This document shows positions 1 to 10,931 of a stretch of 64,000 nucleotides of DNA, one piece after another. The notes beneath the pieces were generated by a model. The model saw nothing but the letters and a program-made list of their open reading frames with translations, searched no databases and was not told where the DNA came from. Position numbers and translations under genes: made by a program. Origin of the DNA: Rhizobium sp. Root482 (GTDB lineage: Bacteria > Pseudomonadota > Alphaproteobacteria > Rhizobiales > Rhizobiaceae); the NCBI RefSeq assembly GCF_001426565.1, contig NZ_LMFA01000025.1, positions 1-64,000 of the forward strand, read 5' to 3'. How positions within the stretch are numbered: position 1 is the first letter of the stretch; every line of letters begins with the position of its first letter.

Positions 1-187
1 ATCCGCCGCCCACGTTTCTCTTTCTCTCTATTAAATTGTCAAAAAACCGACGAAAACAAATCCGTCAAAACCTACCCACAAGAGCCAAAAGCGTTCCCGC
101 CTGAAACCCACAATCCGCACTAAACTTTCACTAGGAAATTTCAGAGCGAGTTCGTCGGTCGCCAGCAGCGCCGCCGCCCTCGTTGGT
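1..187 (-). other. rRNA operon leader (16S gene lies beyond the left edge)
   Basis: Read on the minus strand, the stretch downstream of the promoter at 194-223 has no ORF of its own. It runs into a TTTTTTGACAATTTAATAG tract at about 46-28, followed by AGAGAAACG. This resembles a boxA-type antitermination leader just before a rhizobial 16S rRNA gene. The 16S gene itself is not in the window, so the identification is an inference from leader and promoter; the sequence pattern is from memory of rhizobial rrn leaders. Confidence 0.6.
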
Positions 188-193
188 GAGCGG

Positions 194-223
194 TTTATAG
201 GCCGGAGCGACGTTCATAGTCAA
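194..223 (-). promoter_or_regulatory. rrn-type promoter (TTGACT-N18-TATAAA)
   Basis: On the minus strand a -35 TTGACT at 223-218 and a -10 TATAAA at 199-194 are separated by 18 bp. An A/T-rich block of A and T runs (about 231-262) lies directly upstream and could act as an UP element. Strong near-consensus promoters are unusual in GC-rich rhizobial DNA and are typical of rRNA operons. Transcription would start near 187 and run off the left edge. The rest of 1-556 holds no supportable gene. Confidence 0.6.
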
Positions 224-556
224 CAGGATTTTTGAAAAAAATGACAGTTTTTTGACAAAGCCCGACGCCGCAAGGCTTTGACACGACAGTGCCCCTGCCC
301 CGGCCGTCGTCCTGCCGGCAAAAACACAATTTCGCCCTATGTTTTTCACAATCGCCGCCTCTAAACGGCTCTGTGGCTGCGTCGCTTTCGCCTTTTTCGA
401 TCCTTCCTCTGTCAGGAGCGTCGGCTGGTATGCCCAATCAGAGCGTTGTTTGACTCTCGGGCTCGAAAGATGCACAGCTTCGCACATCATAGCGAGACGA
501 TAAGAAGGCCGGCCCTCAAAAGGGAAACGGCGAACCAGGGAACCGCTTAGATCGGC

Positions 557-2527
557 ATGAGCACGGACAAGACGATGATGCGCACGCTCGGCAACGAGCC
601 GCCGATCCCCGCCGACGGACGCCGGGCGCCCGACCGGCGCGAGATTTCCCTGCGCTGGCTGTCGGGCACCTTCCTGACAGGCATCACCTCCAGTCTTCTG
701 ATGGGTGTCGCGCTTTTCGCCGCCCTTGACGGGCGCCAGCAGCTTGCCATCCCGGCCGAGGCCTATGCAGCGATCAATCCCGTCGCGCGCGGTTCGCAGC
801 CGACGGCCGCTGCCAAGCGCGGCGACCGGATACTGCCGCCCAGCATCGTCGCCAAGCCGTCGGACCGCACCATCATGGAAGTCTCGACGATGATCCATGA
901 CGGCGAGAAGGAGGTGGTACGCCGCCAGCCCTTCGCCCATGTGAAGATGACGCTGGCCGCCAATCACCAGCCGGCGGAAGCCTATCCCTCCTTCGACCCG
1001 CTGGCGATCTTTTCCAGCGATGACGCGGAGGATGGCGCACCGCCGGTCAGCCGCACCGGCACGATCTACGGTTCGGACGTGGAATCCGAGGTGGCCTTGA
1101 AGACGGTCGATTTTCCGCTGAAAGGCTCGTCGCTGGAATTCTCGCCGTCCATGAGCATGGACGAGGTGGAGGAGAATGTCCGAACCAATGGTTCGGTACT
1201 GACCGACGGCAATACCCAGCTCGCCTCGCTCTTCTATGTCGATCCCCGCCGTTTTGCCTCCGATGCCTCCGATCTCGACCTGATCCAGGGGCTTTCCGCC
1301 CGGGTGGTCGAGGAGAACATGTCGGTTTCGGCCTTCGAGACCATCACCGAGAACAGCACCGAATATGCCGACGACGTCATTCCGGTGCGCCGACAGACGC
1401 CGATCGCCACCGTGTTGATCAATGCCGGCTATGAAAAGGCGCAGGCCGAGGATCTCGCCGGCTATCTGCGCCCGGCCCTCGACGTGACCGATCTGCAGGA
1501 GGGCGACGTCCTGCGCATCGGCATCGTCCAGAAGGGCCGCAACGCGCCGGCCGAGGTGGTGCGCGCCAGCGTCTATTCGCGCGGCAGCCACGTCTTCACC
1601 ATGGCCCTCGATGACGGAGGCAATTTCGTCAAGGCCTTCGAGCCGCCGCCATTGGCAGCCGTCGCCACCGCCTTCGACGACAATGGCATGCCGTCCATCA
1701 CCGCTGGGCGCGACCTGCCCCGCGTCTATGACGGCGTCTACCGCGCCGCCCTCTCCTATGGCATGAATTCGACGATGGTCGCCCAGATCATCAAGCTGCT
1801 CGCCAGCAATGTCGATTTCCAGGCACAGCTAAAACCCTCCGACAGGCTGGAGGCCTTCTTCTCGGTTGCCGACGAGAGCGGAAAGGCCACCGACGACAGC
1901 GAACTGCTCTATGTCAATGCCCGCTTCGGAGATGCCGAGACGCGCTTTTATCGTTTCCAGGATCCATCCGACAAATCGATCGACTATTACGATGCGGAGG
2001 GCAAGAGCGTGCGCCAATTCCTCCTGCGCAATCCCCTGCCGAACGGCCGGTTCCGTGGCGGCTTCGGCATGCGCCGCCATCCGATCCTGCGCTATTCCCG
2101 CATGCATACCGGCGTCGACTGGTCGGCACCGCGCGGCACGCCGATCATCGCCGCCGGTAACGGTGTCGTCGAGAAGGCCGGCTGGGATTCCGGCGGCTAC
2201 GGCAACCAGACCCTGATCCGCCATGCCAACGGCTATGTCTCCTCCTACAACCACCAGAGCGCCATTTCCAAGAAGGTCAAGCCCGGTGCCAAGGTCGTCC
2301 AGGGCCAGGTGATCGGCTGGGTCGGCACCACCGGCCTGTCCACGGGACCGCATCTTCATTACGAGCTGATCGTCAACGGCAACCGTGTCGATCCGCTGCG
2401 CATCCGCCTGCCCGGCGGCAAATCGCTGGAAGGCGAAGCGCTCGCGCAGTTCGAAAAAGAACGTGCGCGCATCGACGAATTGCTGGCCAAGGACAATGGC
2501 GGCGCCGAAATGGCGGCGGCGCAGTAG
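557..2527 (+). CDS. M23 family metallopeptidase, membrane-anchored
   Basis: A 656-residue envelope protein with one hydrophobic segment near residues 36-57 and a long, poorly conserved middle. The C-terminal LytM/M23 domain has the zinc-binding pattern: His517 and Asp521 in HTGVDW, and His599-Leu-His601 in HLHYE. M23 enzymes of this layout cleave peptide cross-links in peptidoglycan or, when degenerate, activate amidases; here all the metal ligands are present, so an active endopeptidase is likely. The protein is long for the NlpD/EnvC class. It sits divergent from the rrn-type promoter and converges with an LD-carboxypeptidase gene 9 bp downstream, another cell-wall enzyme. The ATG has only a weak AGGGAA ribosome site about 12 bp upstream. 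Confidence 0.9.
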   Translation: MSTDKTMMRTLGNEPPIPADGRRAPDRREISLRWLSGTFLTGITSSLLMGVALFAALDGRQQLAIPAEAYAAINPVARGSQPTAAAKRGDRILPPSIVAKPSDRTIMEVSTMIHDGEKEVVRRQPFAHVKMTLAANHQPAEAYPSFDPLAIFSSDDAEDGAPPVSRTGTIYGSDVESEVALKTVDFPLKGSSLEFSPSMSMDEVEENVRTNGSVLTDGNTQLASLFYVDPRRFASDASDLDLIQGLSARVVEENMSVSAFETITENSTEYADDVIPVRRQTPIATVLINAGYEKAQAEDLAGYLRPALDVTDLQEGDVLRIGIVQKGRNAPAEVVRASVYSRGSHVFTMALDDGGNFVKAFEPPPLAAVATAFDDNGMPSITAGRDLPRVYDGVYRAALSYGMNSTMVAQIIKLLASNVDFQAQLKPSDRLEAFFSVADESGKATDDSELLYVNARFGDAETRFYRFQDPSDKSIDYYDAEGKSVRQFLLRNPLPNGRFRGGFGMRRHPILRYSRMHTGVDWSAPRGTPIIAAGNGVVEKAGWDSGGYGNQTLIRHANGYVSSYNHQSAISKKVKPGAKVVQGQVIGWVGTTGLSTGPHLHYELIVNGNRVDPLRIRLPGGKSLEGEALAQFEKERARIDELLAKDNGGAEMAAAQ

Positions 2528-2536
2528 AATTTCCGC

Positions 2537-3478
2537 TCAATATTCGGTCGTCAATATCCCTGAATCCGCGTCGAGATCGGCCATGGTCCCGATCGGCAGA
2601 CTGACCGGATGTTTTCCATGACCAATCGGCAATCCGCCCAGCACCGGAACGCCCAGCGCCTCGAGATGGCCACGCACGATATCGATGATCAACCGGCCAC
2701 GCGACGGCTCAGCCATCACGAATTGCCCGACTGCAACGCCCACGGCGCCATCGAGATGACCGGCCTTGCGCAGCATGGTCAGCGCACGGTCGACACGCCC
2801 CGGATAGCAATCGCTTGCCTCCAGAAGAAGGATTGCTCCGGTCATGTCAGGCAGGCTCCAGCCTGCGGCAGTGACGATCAGATCAAGATTGCCGCCGACA
2901 AGAACGCCTCTCGCCCTGCCCCTGGTGGTCAGACCGGCCGTCGGCTCGTCGGATCGCGATGCAATCACCATATTGCCGGTCTCCACCAGCATCCGCGCAA
3001 GCGCGTCCCGGTTTTGAAGATCGACACCTCCGTCGTCATCGCCGAAAAGCGCGCCGTGAATTCCTGCTATTCCGCATTGCCGCAACAGCATCAGGTGCAG
3101 GATGGTGATGTCGCTGAAACCCACCAGGGGTTTCGGGTCACGGGATATGGCATCGAAATCGAGCCTGTCGGCGATCCGGTAAGCACCCTTGCCGCCACGC
3201 GTCGCAAAGACTGCGCGAATAGCGGGATCGCGCAAGGCACAGTTCAGGTCGTCGATCCGGTCATCGTCCGTTCCCGCCAGAAAGCCGTTGCGGTCGAAGG
3301 CGTGCGCGCCGAAATCCACTTGAAAGCCCAGCTCTTCCAGAATGCGGACACGGGCAACGATCTCGTCGCGATCCGGCGTGCTGGCCGGCGAGACAAAACG
3401 GATACGGTCGCCCGGCTTCAGTTTTCTGGGTATGACCATTGCGGGCCGATGACCGAACCTCGCTTGTGCCATATCCAT
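2537..3478 (-). CDS. S66 family LD-carboxypeptidase
   Basis: A 313-residue protein of the LdcA/MccF (S66) family, which removes the terminal D-alanine from tetrapeptides during cytoplasmic peptidoglycan recycling. The nucleophile motif is GFSDIT (Ser about 122); LLLEASDCYPG and PIGHGKHP supply the expected Glu and His of the Ser-Glu-His triad. There is no signal peptide, consistent with a cytoplasmic recycling enzyme. The first ATG is used here; the codon for MAQ (two later) or for MVIPRKL (residue 14) are alternatives. It converges on the M23 peptidase gene and follows a GST gene 9 bp upstream on the same strand. Confidence 0.88.
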   Translation of the reverse strand: MDMAQARFGHRPAMVIPRKLKPGDRIRFVSPASTPDRDEIVARVRILEELGFQVDFGAHAFDRNGFLAGTDDDRIDDLNCALRDPAIRAVFATRGGKGAYRIADRLDFDAISRDPKPLVGFSDITILHLMLLRQCGIAGIHGALFGDDDGGVDLQNRDALARMLVETGNMVIASRSDEPTAGLTTRGRARGVLVGGNLDLIVTAAGWSLPDMTGAILLLEASDCYPGRVDRALTMLRKAGHLDGAVGVAVGQFVMAEPSRGRLIIDIVRGHLEALGVPVLGGLPIGHGKHPVSLPIGTMADLDADSGILTTEY

Positions 3479-3487
3479 GCCCCTCCC

Positions 3488-4126
3488 CTATCCCGCGGGT
3501 TGCGTCTGCCGCATGCTCGCCCGCTCCTCTGTTCGCGACCACCAGGCCTTGAGATTGGCGTGACGGTCGAGCATCGGCAGGCTTTCCGGCGCCTGGGCGA
3601 AATAATCGATCATCGGCGCCACATGGAGATCGGCGAGCGTCAAGGACGCGCCGCCAAGCCAGGGACCATCGCCCATCAGATCGGCGAGCGCTTTCAGGAT
3701 GATCGGCGCCCTTGAAAGGGACGCCGCCAGCCGTTTCTCGTCAGACGGTTCGCCACGCTGCGGCTTGGAAACCCCTTCGACATAGATCCCCCAGACGAGC
3801 GTCGGATAGATATATCCGTCTGCAATGCTGATCATCTGGTTGACGCGCGCCCGGGCTCGCGGACTGACCGGCTGGAGTTTCGGCCCGTCGAACGCCTCGT
3901 CGATATAACGCGTGATCGCGCCGGTCTCGTAGAGCTGGAAACCATCATGCTCGAAGGCCGGAATTCGGCCGAAAGGCTGCCGGGCAAAGTAGGATGGCGG
4001 CGCCCCGACTTCGGCAAAGACATCCACCGGCACCAGATCGTATTCGACGCCCTTCTCGTGGAGAGCAAGCCGCGATGCGCGCACATAGACGCTGTAATCG
4101 GCGCCGTACAAAATCGGCTTCCGCAT
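3488..4126 (-). CDS. Glutathione S-transferase family protein
   Basis: A 212-residue cytosolic GST. The N-terminal thioredoxin-like half carries a GRIPAFEHDG-type cis-Pro loop (the VPxL equivalent) and the ETGAI glutathione-binding motif near residue 67. The C-terminal helical half contains the LTLADLHVAP motif typical of GSTs. Family members conjugate glutathione to electrophiles or act as peroxidases; the substrate cannot be predicted. It is transcribed with the LD-carboxypeptidase gene downstream (9 bp gap) and lies just past the clpB terminator. Confidence 0.87.
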   Translation of the reverse strand: MRKPILYGADYSVYVRASRLALHEKGVEYDLVPVDVFAEVGAPPSYFARQPFGRIPAFEHDGFQLYETGAITRYIDEAFDGPKLQPVSPRARARVNQMISIADGYIYPTLVWGIYVEGVSKPQRGEPSDEKRLAASLSRAPIILKALADLMGDGPWLGGASLTLADLHVAPMIDYFAQAPESLPMLDRHANLKAWWSRTEERASMRQTQPAG

Positions 4127-4153
4127 CCCCGCTCCTTTATTGGCCTGAAACGG

Positions 4154-4179
4154 AAAAGGCCGCCCGAAGACGGCCCTTT
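4154..4179 (-). terminator. Intrinsic terminator of clpB
   Basis: On the minus strand a GC-rich hairpin (GGGCCG / CGGCC arms with a TTCG-containing loop) is followed by a TTTT run, 14-40 bp beyond the clpB stop codon and just before the GST start. The placement and the stem-loop-T-run form fit a Rho-independent terminator. Confidence 0.65.
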
Positions 4180-4192
4180 CTCTATACTCGGA

Positions 4193-6799
<2,607 letters not shown>

Positions 6800-6921
6800 C
6801 GTCTACCTCCGGTAATCGGTCAGCCCTTGTCCTGGCACTGCCGATGGTTGGGATCAGGCTCCCTGAAAAGGCAAGCCCGTTGAAGCCGGCTGCACTGCGC
6901 AGAACCGGCCGCTGACGTAAA

Positions 6922-6949
6922 ATATGGGTGTGAATTCCGGAAATTAAAG
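6922..6949 (-). promoter_or_regulatory. Putative RpoH (heat-shock sigma) promoter of clpB
   Basis: On the minus strand CTTTAA (6949-6944) and CCATAT (6927-6922) are separated by 16 bp. The alphaproteobacterial RpoH consensus is about CTTGAA-N16/17-CCATAT, so one base differs. The site is 123 bp upstream of the clpB ATG, in the orientation needed, and clpB is a standard RpoH target. Apart from this and the DUF4167 terminator, the 6800-7135 gap holds nothing recognisable. Confidence 0.55.
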
Positions 6950-7066
6950 AGCACGATATGCTCCGGCCGGCGATTTTGGCGTGAGCGTGGAGCATGCCCG
7001 TTAAGCGCTGTCTTCCGCGCTTGAAGCAGTCAGGAAGGTCAGTCTCCCTAACCTCTTCGACCCATG

Positions 7067-7096
7067 AAAAAACCCGGCCGCAAATGCGAACCGGGT
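7067..7096 (-). terminator. Intrinsic terminator after the DUF4167 gene
   Basis: On the minus strand ACCCGG (7096-7091) pairs with CCGGGT (7077-7072) around a 13-nt loop, and the stem is followed by a run of six T residues. It begins 40 bp after the stop of the DUF4167 gene. Confidence 0.7.
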
Positions 7097-7135
7097 CTTC
7101 ATTTTCAAGCGGAGCCGGACGGCAACCGCGACATC

Positions 7136-8011
7136 TTATTCGCCTGCCGCCTCGGCCAGGGCCGGCTTGTCGCCGCCCTTTTCGCCGCCGGCCTCGGCAT
7201 CTGCGCCGGCCTCATCGCCACCGGCTTCACCACGGCGCGGCTGGCGGCGCGGACGGGGCGCGCTGCGGCGGCGCGTCGGTGCCCGGCCTGTGGGCGCTTC
7301 CTCTTCCAGCGAAACCTCGGCGGGCGTGCCTTCGATCACCGGCTGCGGACCGGACCCGTCGACCGCGGACTGGGCCTGTTCGGCACGCGGCTGGGCCTGC
7401 TCGGGGCGCGGCGGGCGCGGGCGGTCGTTCTGGCGCTGGCGGTCGGGCCGCGGCGGGCGTTCCTGGTCCGGCTGGCGCTGCGAGCGGTCCTGCTGCTCGG
7501 CCTGGCGCTGCTGGCGCTCGGCCTGCTGGTGGTGGCGCTCTTCCCCAGCCTGCTGGTCCTGCCCACCATTGTTCTGGTTGCCGTTGTTCTGGCTGCCAGT
7601 GTTCTGGTTGCCCGAATTGTCGTCGCCGTCGCCACCGTCCATATCGTCGTCGCGCTCGTTGCCGTCGCGGTCGTTATAGTCGTTGCGATCATTATAGTCG
7701 TCGCGCTGGAAGCGCTCCTGCATCTGCGCCTGGGCGGTTGCGATGATGCGGTTGTAATGTTCGGCGTGCTGAAGATAGTTTTCCGCGATCACCCGGTCGC
7801 CGGAGCTTTGCGCGTCACGAGCGAGCGTGGAATATTTCTCGGCGATATGCTGGGCGGTACCGCGGATCTTCACATCCGGCCCGGAACTGTCATAGGTCCG
7901 CGTCAGCGGGTTGGAACCCTTGCGGTTATTGTTGCCGCCGCCGCTGTTATTGCTGCTGCTGTTATTGTTGTTACGCCCACGGCCGCGCTTGTTTTGCTGT
8001 CCTGGCCTCAT
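7136..8011 (-). CDS. DUF4167 domain-containing protein
   Basis: A 291-residue protein widespread in Rhizobiales, without an assigned function that I can name. The first 30 residues are rich in Asn, Gly, Arg and Ser; residues about 35-105 form the conserved DUF4167 block, containing KIRGTAQHIAEKY and LQHAEHYNRI. The remaining two thirds is a disordered tail dominated by Asp, Asn, Gln, Arg and Pro, with many RQ and NQN repeats. The composition (basic N-terminus, RGG-like and Q/N-rich tail) suggests nucleic-acid binding or condensate formation, but this is inference. AGGTGAG precedes the ATG. It lies between prmC and clpB, and a TTAA-N7-TTAA box lies 119 bp upstream. Confidence 0.85.
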   Translation of the reverse strand: MRPGQQNKRGRGRNNNNSSSNNSGGGNNNRKGSNPLTRTYDSSGPDVKIRGTAQHIAEKYSTLARDAQSSGDRVIAENYLQHAEHYNRIIATAQAQMQERFQRDDYNDRNDYNDRDGNERDDDMDGGDGDDNSGNQNTGSQNNGNQNNGGQDQQAGEERHHQQAERQQRQAEQQDRSQRQPDQERPPRPDRQRQNDRPRPPRPEQAQPRAEQAQSAVDGSGPQPVIEGTPAEVSLEEEAPTGRAPTRRRSAPRPRRQPRRGEAGGDEAGADAEAGGEKGGDKPALAEAAGE

Positions 8012-8129
8012 CGTTCACTCACCTGGATTCTCTTGATATTGATGATATGTGGCTTCGCGGCTTGTCGGGGTTCCGGATCAAGCAGACACGCGCCGCGACC
8101 CAACCGTCTCTTGACGGAACCGTCGCTGG

Positions 8130-8144
8130 TTAAAGTCAAATTAA
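8130..8144. promoter_or_regulatory. CtrA-like box (TTAA-N7-TTAA) upstream of the DUF4167 gene
   Basis: TTAA at 8130-8133 and TTAAC at 8141-8145 are spaced by exactly 7 bp, the spacing of the full CtrA site TTAA-N7-TTAA(C). It lies in the 316-bp gene-free stretch 8012-8327 between prmC and the DUF4167 gene, 119 bp from the latter's start codon. No other signal was recognised in that stretch. Confidence 0.4.
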
Positions 8145-8327
8145 CAGGTACCCGCACCAGGCACTGTCGAACCTTAGCAACTCTTTTGTGAGAGCAATTC
8201 CTGCGGCTAGGTCTGACCGGAACGAATCTCTGGTCTGTGACCTCTGCCCAGTGCGTGAGCGGCAACCTAGCCCGCTTCCTCTGTGATTCCAAGCCTTTTC
8301 TTCATGCGTGCAAAAAAGACCGCGGCC

Positions 8328-9212
8328 TTATCCGGAGGTCCGATCCGCCGAACCCTGCGGCCTGAACAGGATGGCCCGGTCGTTTCCACCGAGATCGCGG
8401 ACCTGCTCGAAGGCGAGGAAACCCATCTCTTCAAACAGCGCTGAGACCGCCTGCATCTGGTCATAGCCGATTTCGACGCCGACGATGCCGTCTGCGTTCA
8501 GATGGCGTCGTGCCTGTGCTGCAATAATGCGGTAGGCATCCAGCCCATCGGCGCCGCCATCGAGCGCCACATCCGGATCATGGTCGCGCACTTCGGGCGC
8601 GAGCGATGCCACCACATCCGTCCTTATATAGGGCGGATTTGACACGATTATGTCGAAGCTGCCCTCGATCGCGGCAAACCAGTCGCTTTCAACGCCCGTG
8701 AACCGATTTTCGAGACCGTTGCGCGCCGCGTTTTCCCTTGCCGTTTCCACCGCGCCTGCGGCAATGTCCGAGCCGACGCCGCTTGCACCGGCCACCGCGC
8801 TCAGAAGCGCCAGGCAGATCGCGCCGGTACCGGTTCCAAGATCGAGCATCCGGCAGCTGCCCTTCGCGGCTACCATGTCCTGCGCGAAAGGCACGAGCCC
8901 ATCGACGATCATCTCCGAATCCGGTCGCGGCTCCAGCGTGTCCTTGGACATGGCAAGCGTCAGCCCGTAGAATTCACGCCACCCGAGAATCCGGTGCACC
9001 GGCTCATGCGCCGCCCGCCGTGTGATCGCGGCCCGGATGCGGGCAGCATCCTCCGCCGAAACCGGATCGCTGCCGTGCGTCATCAATTTTACCGCCGGCA
9101 GATCGAGCAGGCCGCCGATCAGCACCCGCGCATCGAGCGCCGCCTCGCCGATATGCGCCGCCAGAAACCGCGCCCTCGCCTCGGCAAGCAAGCTGTCGAG
9201 CGTATCGCTCAT
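8328..9212 (-). CDS. prmC: Peptide chain release factor N5-glutamine methyltransferase PrmC
   Basis: A 294-residue SAM-dependent methyltransferase (HemK family) that methylates the Gln of the GGQ motif of RF1 and RF2. It has an N-terminal helical domain, then the SAM-binding DLGTGTG at 124-130, and the catalytic NPPY at 192-195. Its stop/start region overlaps the end of prfA by 4 bp, so the modifying enzyme and its substrate are translationally coupled, as in many bacteria. The C-terminal tail after the last conserved strand is short and ordinary. Confidence 0.96.
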   Translation of the reverse strand: MSDTLDSLLAEARARFLAAHIGEAALDARVLIGGLLDLPAVKLMTHGSDPVSAEDAARIRAAITRRAAHEPVHRILGWREFYGLTLAMSKDTLEPRPDSEMIVDGLVPFAQDMVAAKGSCRMLDLGTGTGAICLALLSAVAGASGVGSDIAAGAVETARENAARNGLENRFTGVESDWFAAIEGSFDIIVSNPPYIRTDVVASLAPEVRDHDPDVALDGGADGLDAYRIIAAQARRHLNADGIVGVEIGYDQMQAVSALFEEMGFLAFEQVRDLGGNDRAILFRPQGSADRTSG

Positions 9213-10291
9213 CCCCTGGTCTCGCTCAGTTGCGCCAGCTGGTCGGCCTGGTAATCGGCCAGCAGCGCATCCACTACCTCGTCGATCTCGCCCATCATCA
9301 TCCGGTCGATCTTGTAGAGCGTCAGGTTGATCCGGTGATCGGTGACGCGCCCCTGCGGGAAATTATAGGTGCGGATGCGCTCCGAGCGATCGCCCGAGCC
9401 GACCTGGCTCTTGCGCGAGGCCGAGCGCTCGCTGTCGGCCTTCTGCCGCTCCATGTCGTAGAGCCGCGAGCGCAGCACCTGCATCGCCTTGGCGCGGTTC
9501 TGGTGCTGCGATTTTTCCGACGAAGTGACGACGATCCCCGACGGCAGATGCGTGATGCGCACCGCCGAGTCCGTCGTGTTGACGTGCTGGCCGCCGGCAC
9601 CCGATGAACGCATCGTATCGATGCGGATATCCTCGTTGCGGATCTCGATGTCGATATCCTCGGCCTCCGGCAGCACCGCCACCGTCGCCGCCGAAGTGTG
9701 GATGCGGCCCTGCGTTTCCGTATCGGGCACGCGCTGCACCCGGTGCACGCCGGATTCGAATTTCAGCTTGGAAAACACCCCGCGCCCGGTCACTGTGGCG
9801 ATGATTTCCTTGTAGCCGCCGGCGTCACCTTCGCTGGCCGAAAGCACCTCGACCTTCCAGCCCTTGTCGGATGCATAGCGCTCGTACATGCGAAACAGGT
9901 CGCCGGCAAACAGCGCCGCCTCGGAGCCGCCGGTGCCGGCCCGGATTTCGAGGATCGCGCTCTTCTCGTCGGCGGCGTCCTTCGGCAGCAGCAGGATCTG
10001 CATGTCCTGTTCCAGCGCCTCGATCCGCGCCTCGATCTCCGGCTTCTCCATTTCCGCGAGATCGCGCATCTCCCGGTCGATGTCGCGGGCACCGAGCATC
10101 TGGTCGATATCGGCAAGCTCCGCCGTCGCCTTCTGATATTCGCGGATCTTCGTCACCACCGGCTGCAGTTCGGAATATTCCGACGCCAGCTTCACATAAA
10201 CATCCGCCGCCGGCCCCTCGGCCATTCGCGCCTCGATCTCCGAAAACCGCTGCTCCAGCTCGCGCATTTTTTCAACAGGTAGTGTTGGCAA
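9209..10291 (-). CDS. prfA: Peptide chain release factor 1
   Basis: RF1 recognises UAG and UAA stop codons and triggers release of the finished protein. The [15 protein letters not shown] block holds the catalytic GGQ, and the N-terminal helical domain and PCRF region are intact. I place the start at a TTG (10291) giving M-P-T-L-P-V-E-K-M, because GGAG lies 7 bp upstream and rhizobial RF1 proteins begin near this point. An in-frame ATG at 10327 would add 12 residues and overlaps the stop codon of the DUF559 gene (ATGA); it has no clear ribosome site. prmC follows with a 4-bp overlap. Confidence 0.93.
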   Translation of the reverse strand: MPTLPVEKMRELEQRFSEIEARMAEGPAADVYVKLASEYSELQPVVTKIREYQKATAELADIDQMLGARDIDREMRDLAEMEKPEIEARIEALEQDMQILLLPKDAADEKSAILEIRAGTGGSEAALFAGDLFRMYERYASDKGWKVEVLSASEGDAGGYKEIIATVTGRGVFSKLKFESGVHRVQRVPDTETQGRIHTSAATVAVLPEAEDIDIEIRNEDIRIDTMRSSGAGGQHVNTTDSAVRITHLPSGIVVTSSEKSQHQNRAKAMQVLRSRLYDMERQKADSERSASRKSQVGSGDRSERIRTYNFPQGRVTDHRINLTLYKIDRMMMGEIDEVVDALLADYQADQLAQLSETRG

Positions 10292-10323
10292 TTCGAAACT
10301 CCACAGCGCAATTTTTGGTTCGC

Positions 10324-10737
10324 TCATCGGTCCTCACGTGACTTCTGAGCGGGAATAAAGGTGAGGTCTGTCGATCTGACCTCATCTATGAGCCGGTTTT
10401 CAACAATCTCTACGATTGTCTCCAATACCCGGGCTCGTTCCTGAAGAACACATCCATTCCAGAAACGGGCAATATTCCAGCCGTTTGCAACCATATAGGC
10501 ATCTCGCCGCATATCATGGCGACTATTTGCGTGCTGGCTGCCATCGACCTCGATAACAAGACTGGCTTGCCTGCATACGAAATCCGCGAAATACGGCCCG
10601 ATCGGCAATTGTCGAACGAATTTGAAGCCGTTGAGGCGGCGCCCCCGAAGCTCGAACCAGAGCGCCTCTTCCGCATCGTTCTCCACCTTCCGTAAATTGC
10701 GGGCGCGTCGGGTTCTACCTTTGTCCGGTCCCCTCAT
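10324..10737 (-). CDS. DUF559 (Vsr-like fold) endonuclease-domain protein
   Basis: A 137-residue protein with the DUF559 signature: [30 protein letters not shown], then [10 protein letters not shown] with the acidic D/E residues, and a C-terminal FWNG. DUF559 has the restriction-endonuclease-like fold related to very-short-patch repair enzymes; its cellular role is not established. It lies between ptsP and prfA on the same strand, with palindromic repeat elements on its upstream side, and its stop overlaps a possible prfA ATG. These proteins are scattered singly in rhizobial genomes, so it may be an acquired gene. Confidence 0.82.
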   Translation of the reverse strand: MRGPDKGRTRRARNLRKVENDAEEALWFELRGRRLNGFKFVRQLPIGPYFADFVCRQASLVIEVDGSQHANSRHDMRRDAYMVANGWNIARFWNGCVLQERARVLETIVEIVENRLIDEVRSTDLTFIPAQKSREDR

Positions 10738-10748
10738 TCCCGCAACCG

Positions 10749-10913
10749 CCCCTCACCCTAGCCCTCTCCCCGCTTGCGGGGAGAGGGGACGACTGAATTT
10801 GCAGCACCTCTATGCCCACTGACATCTCTTGGCGAATGGGACAGGAAAAACTCACCGCAACATTCCTTCTCCCCGCAAGCGGGGAGAAGGTGCCCGACAG
10901 GGCGGATGAGGGG
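10749..10913. repeat. Palindromic intergenic repeat, family A (composite)
   Basis: A composite element bounded by CCCCTCACCC and GGGCGGATGAGGGG, with two perfect palindromes: arms 10762-10773 / 10776-10787 and 10865-10876 / 10879-10890, each with 12-bp arms ending in CTCCCCGC / GCGGGGAG. Similar elements occur at 16100-16167, 27340-27387 and 62744-62858. It fills the gap between the ptsP stop and the DUF559 start. Confidence 0.85.
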
Positions 10914-10931
10914 CTATCGCAATCTCATCAG

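Noticed and set aside
131-1591. A 486-codon open frame on the minus strand over the M23 gene and the rrn leader
   Set aside because: It is antisense to a well-supported peptidase gene and crosses an rRNA-type promoter; its composition is that of a GC-rich shadow frame.
10762-10890. Rho-independent terminators at the family A palindromes
   Set aside because: The stems lack T runs and the units recur with shared flanks, so they are better described as repeats.
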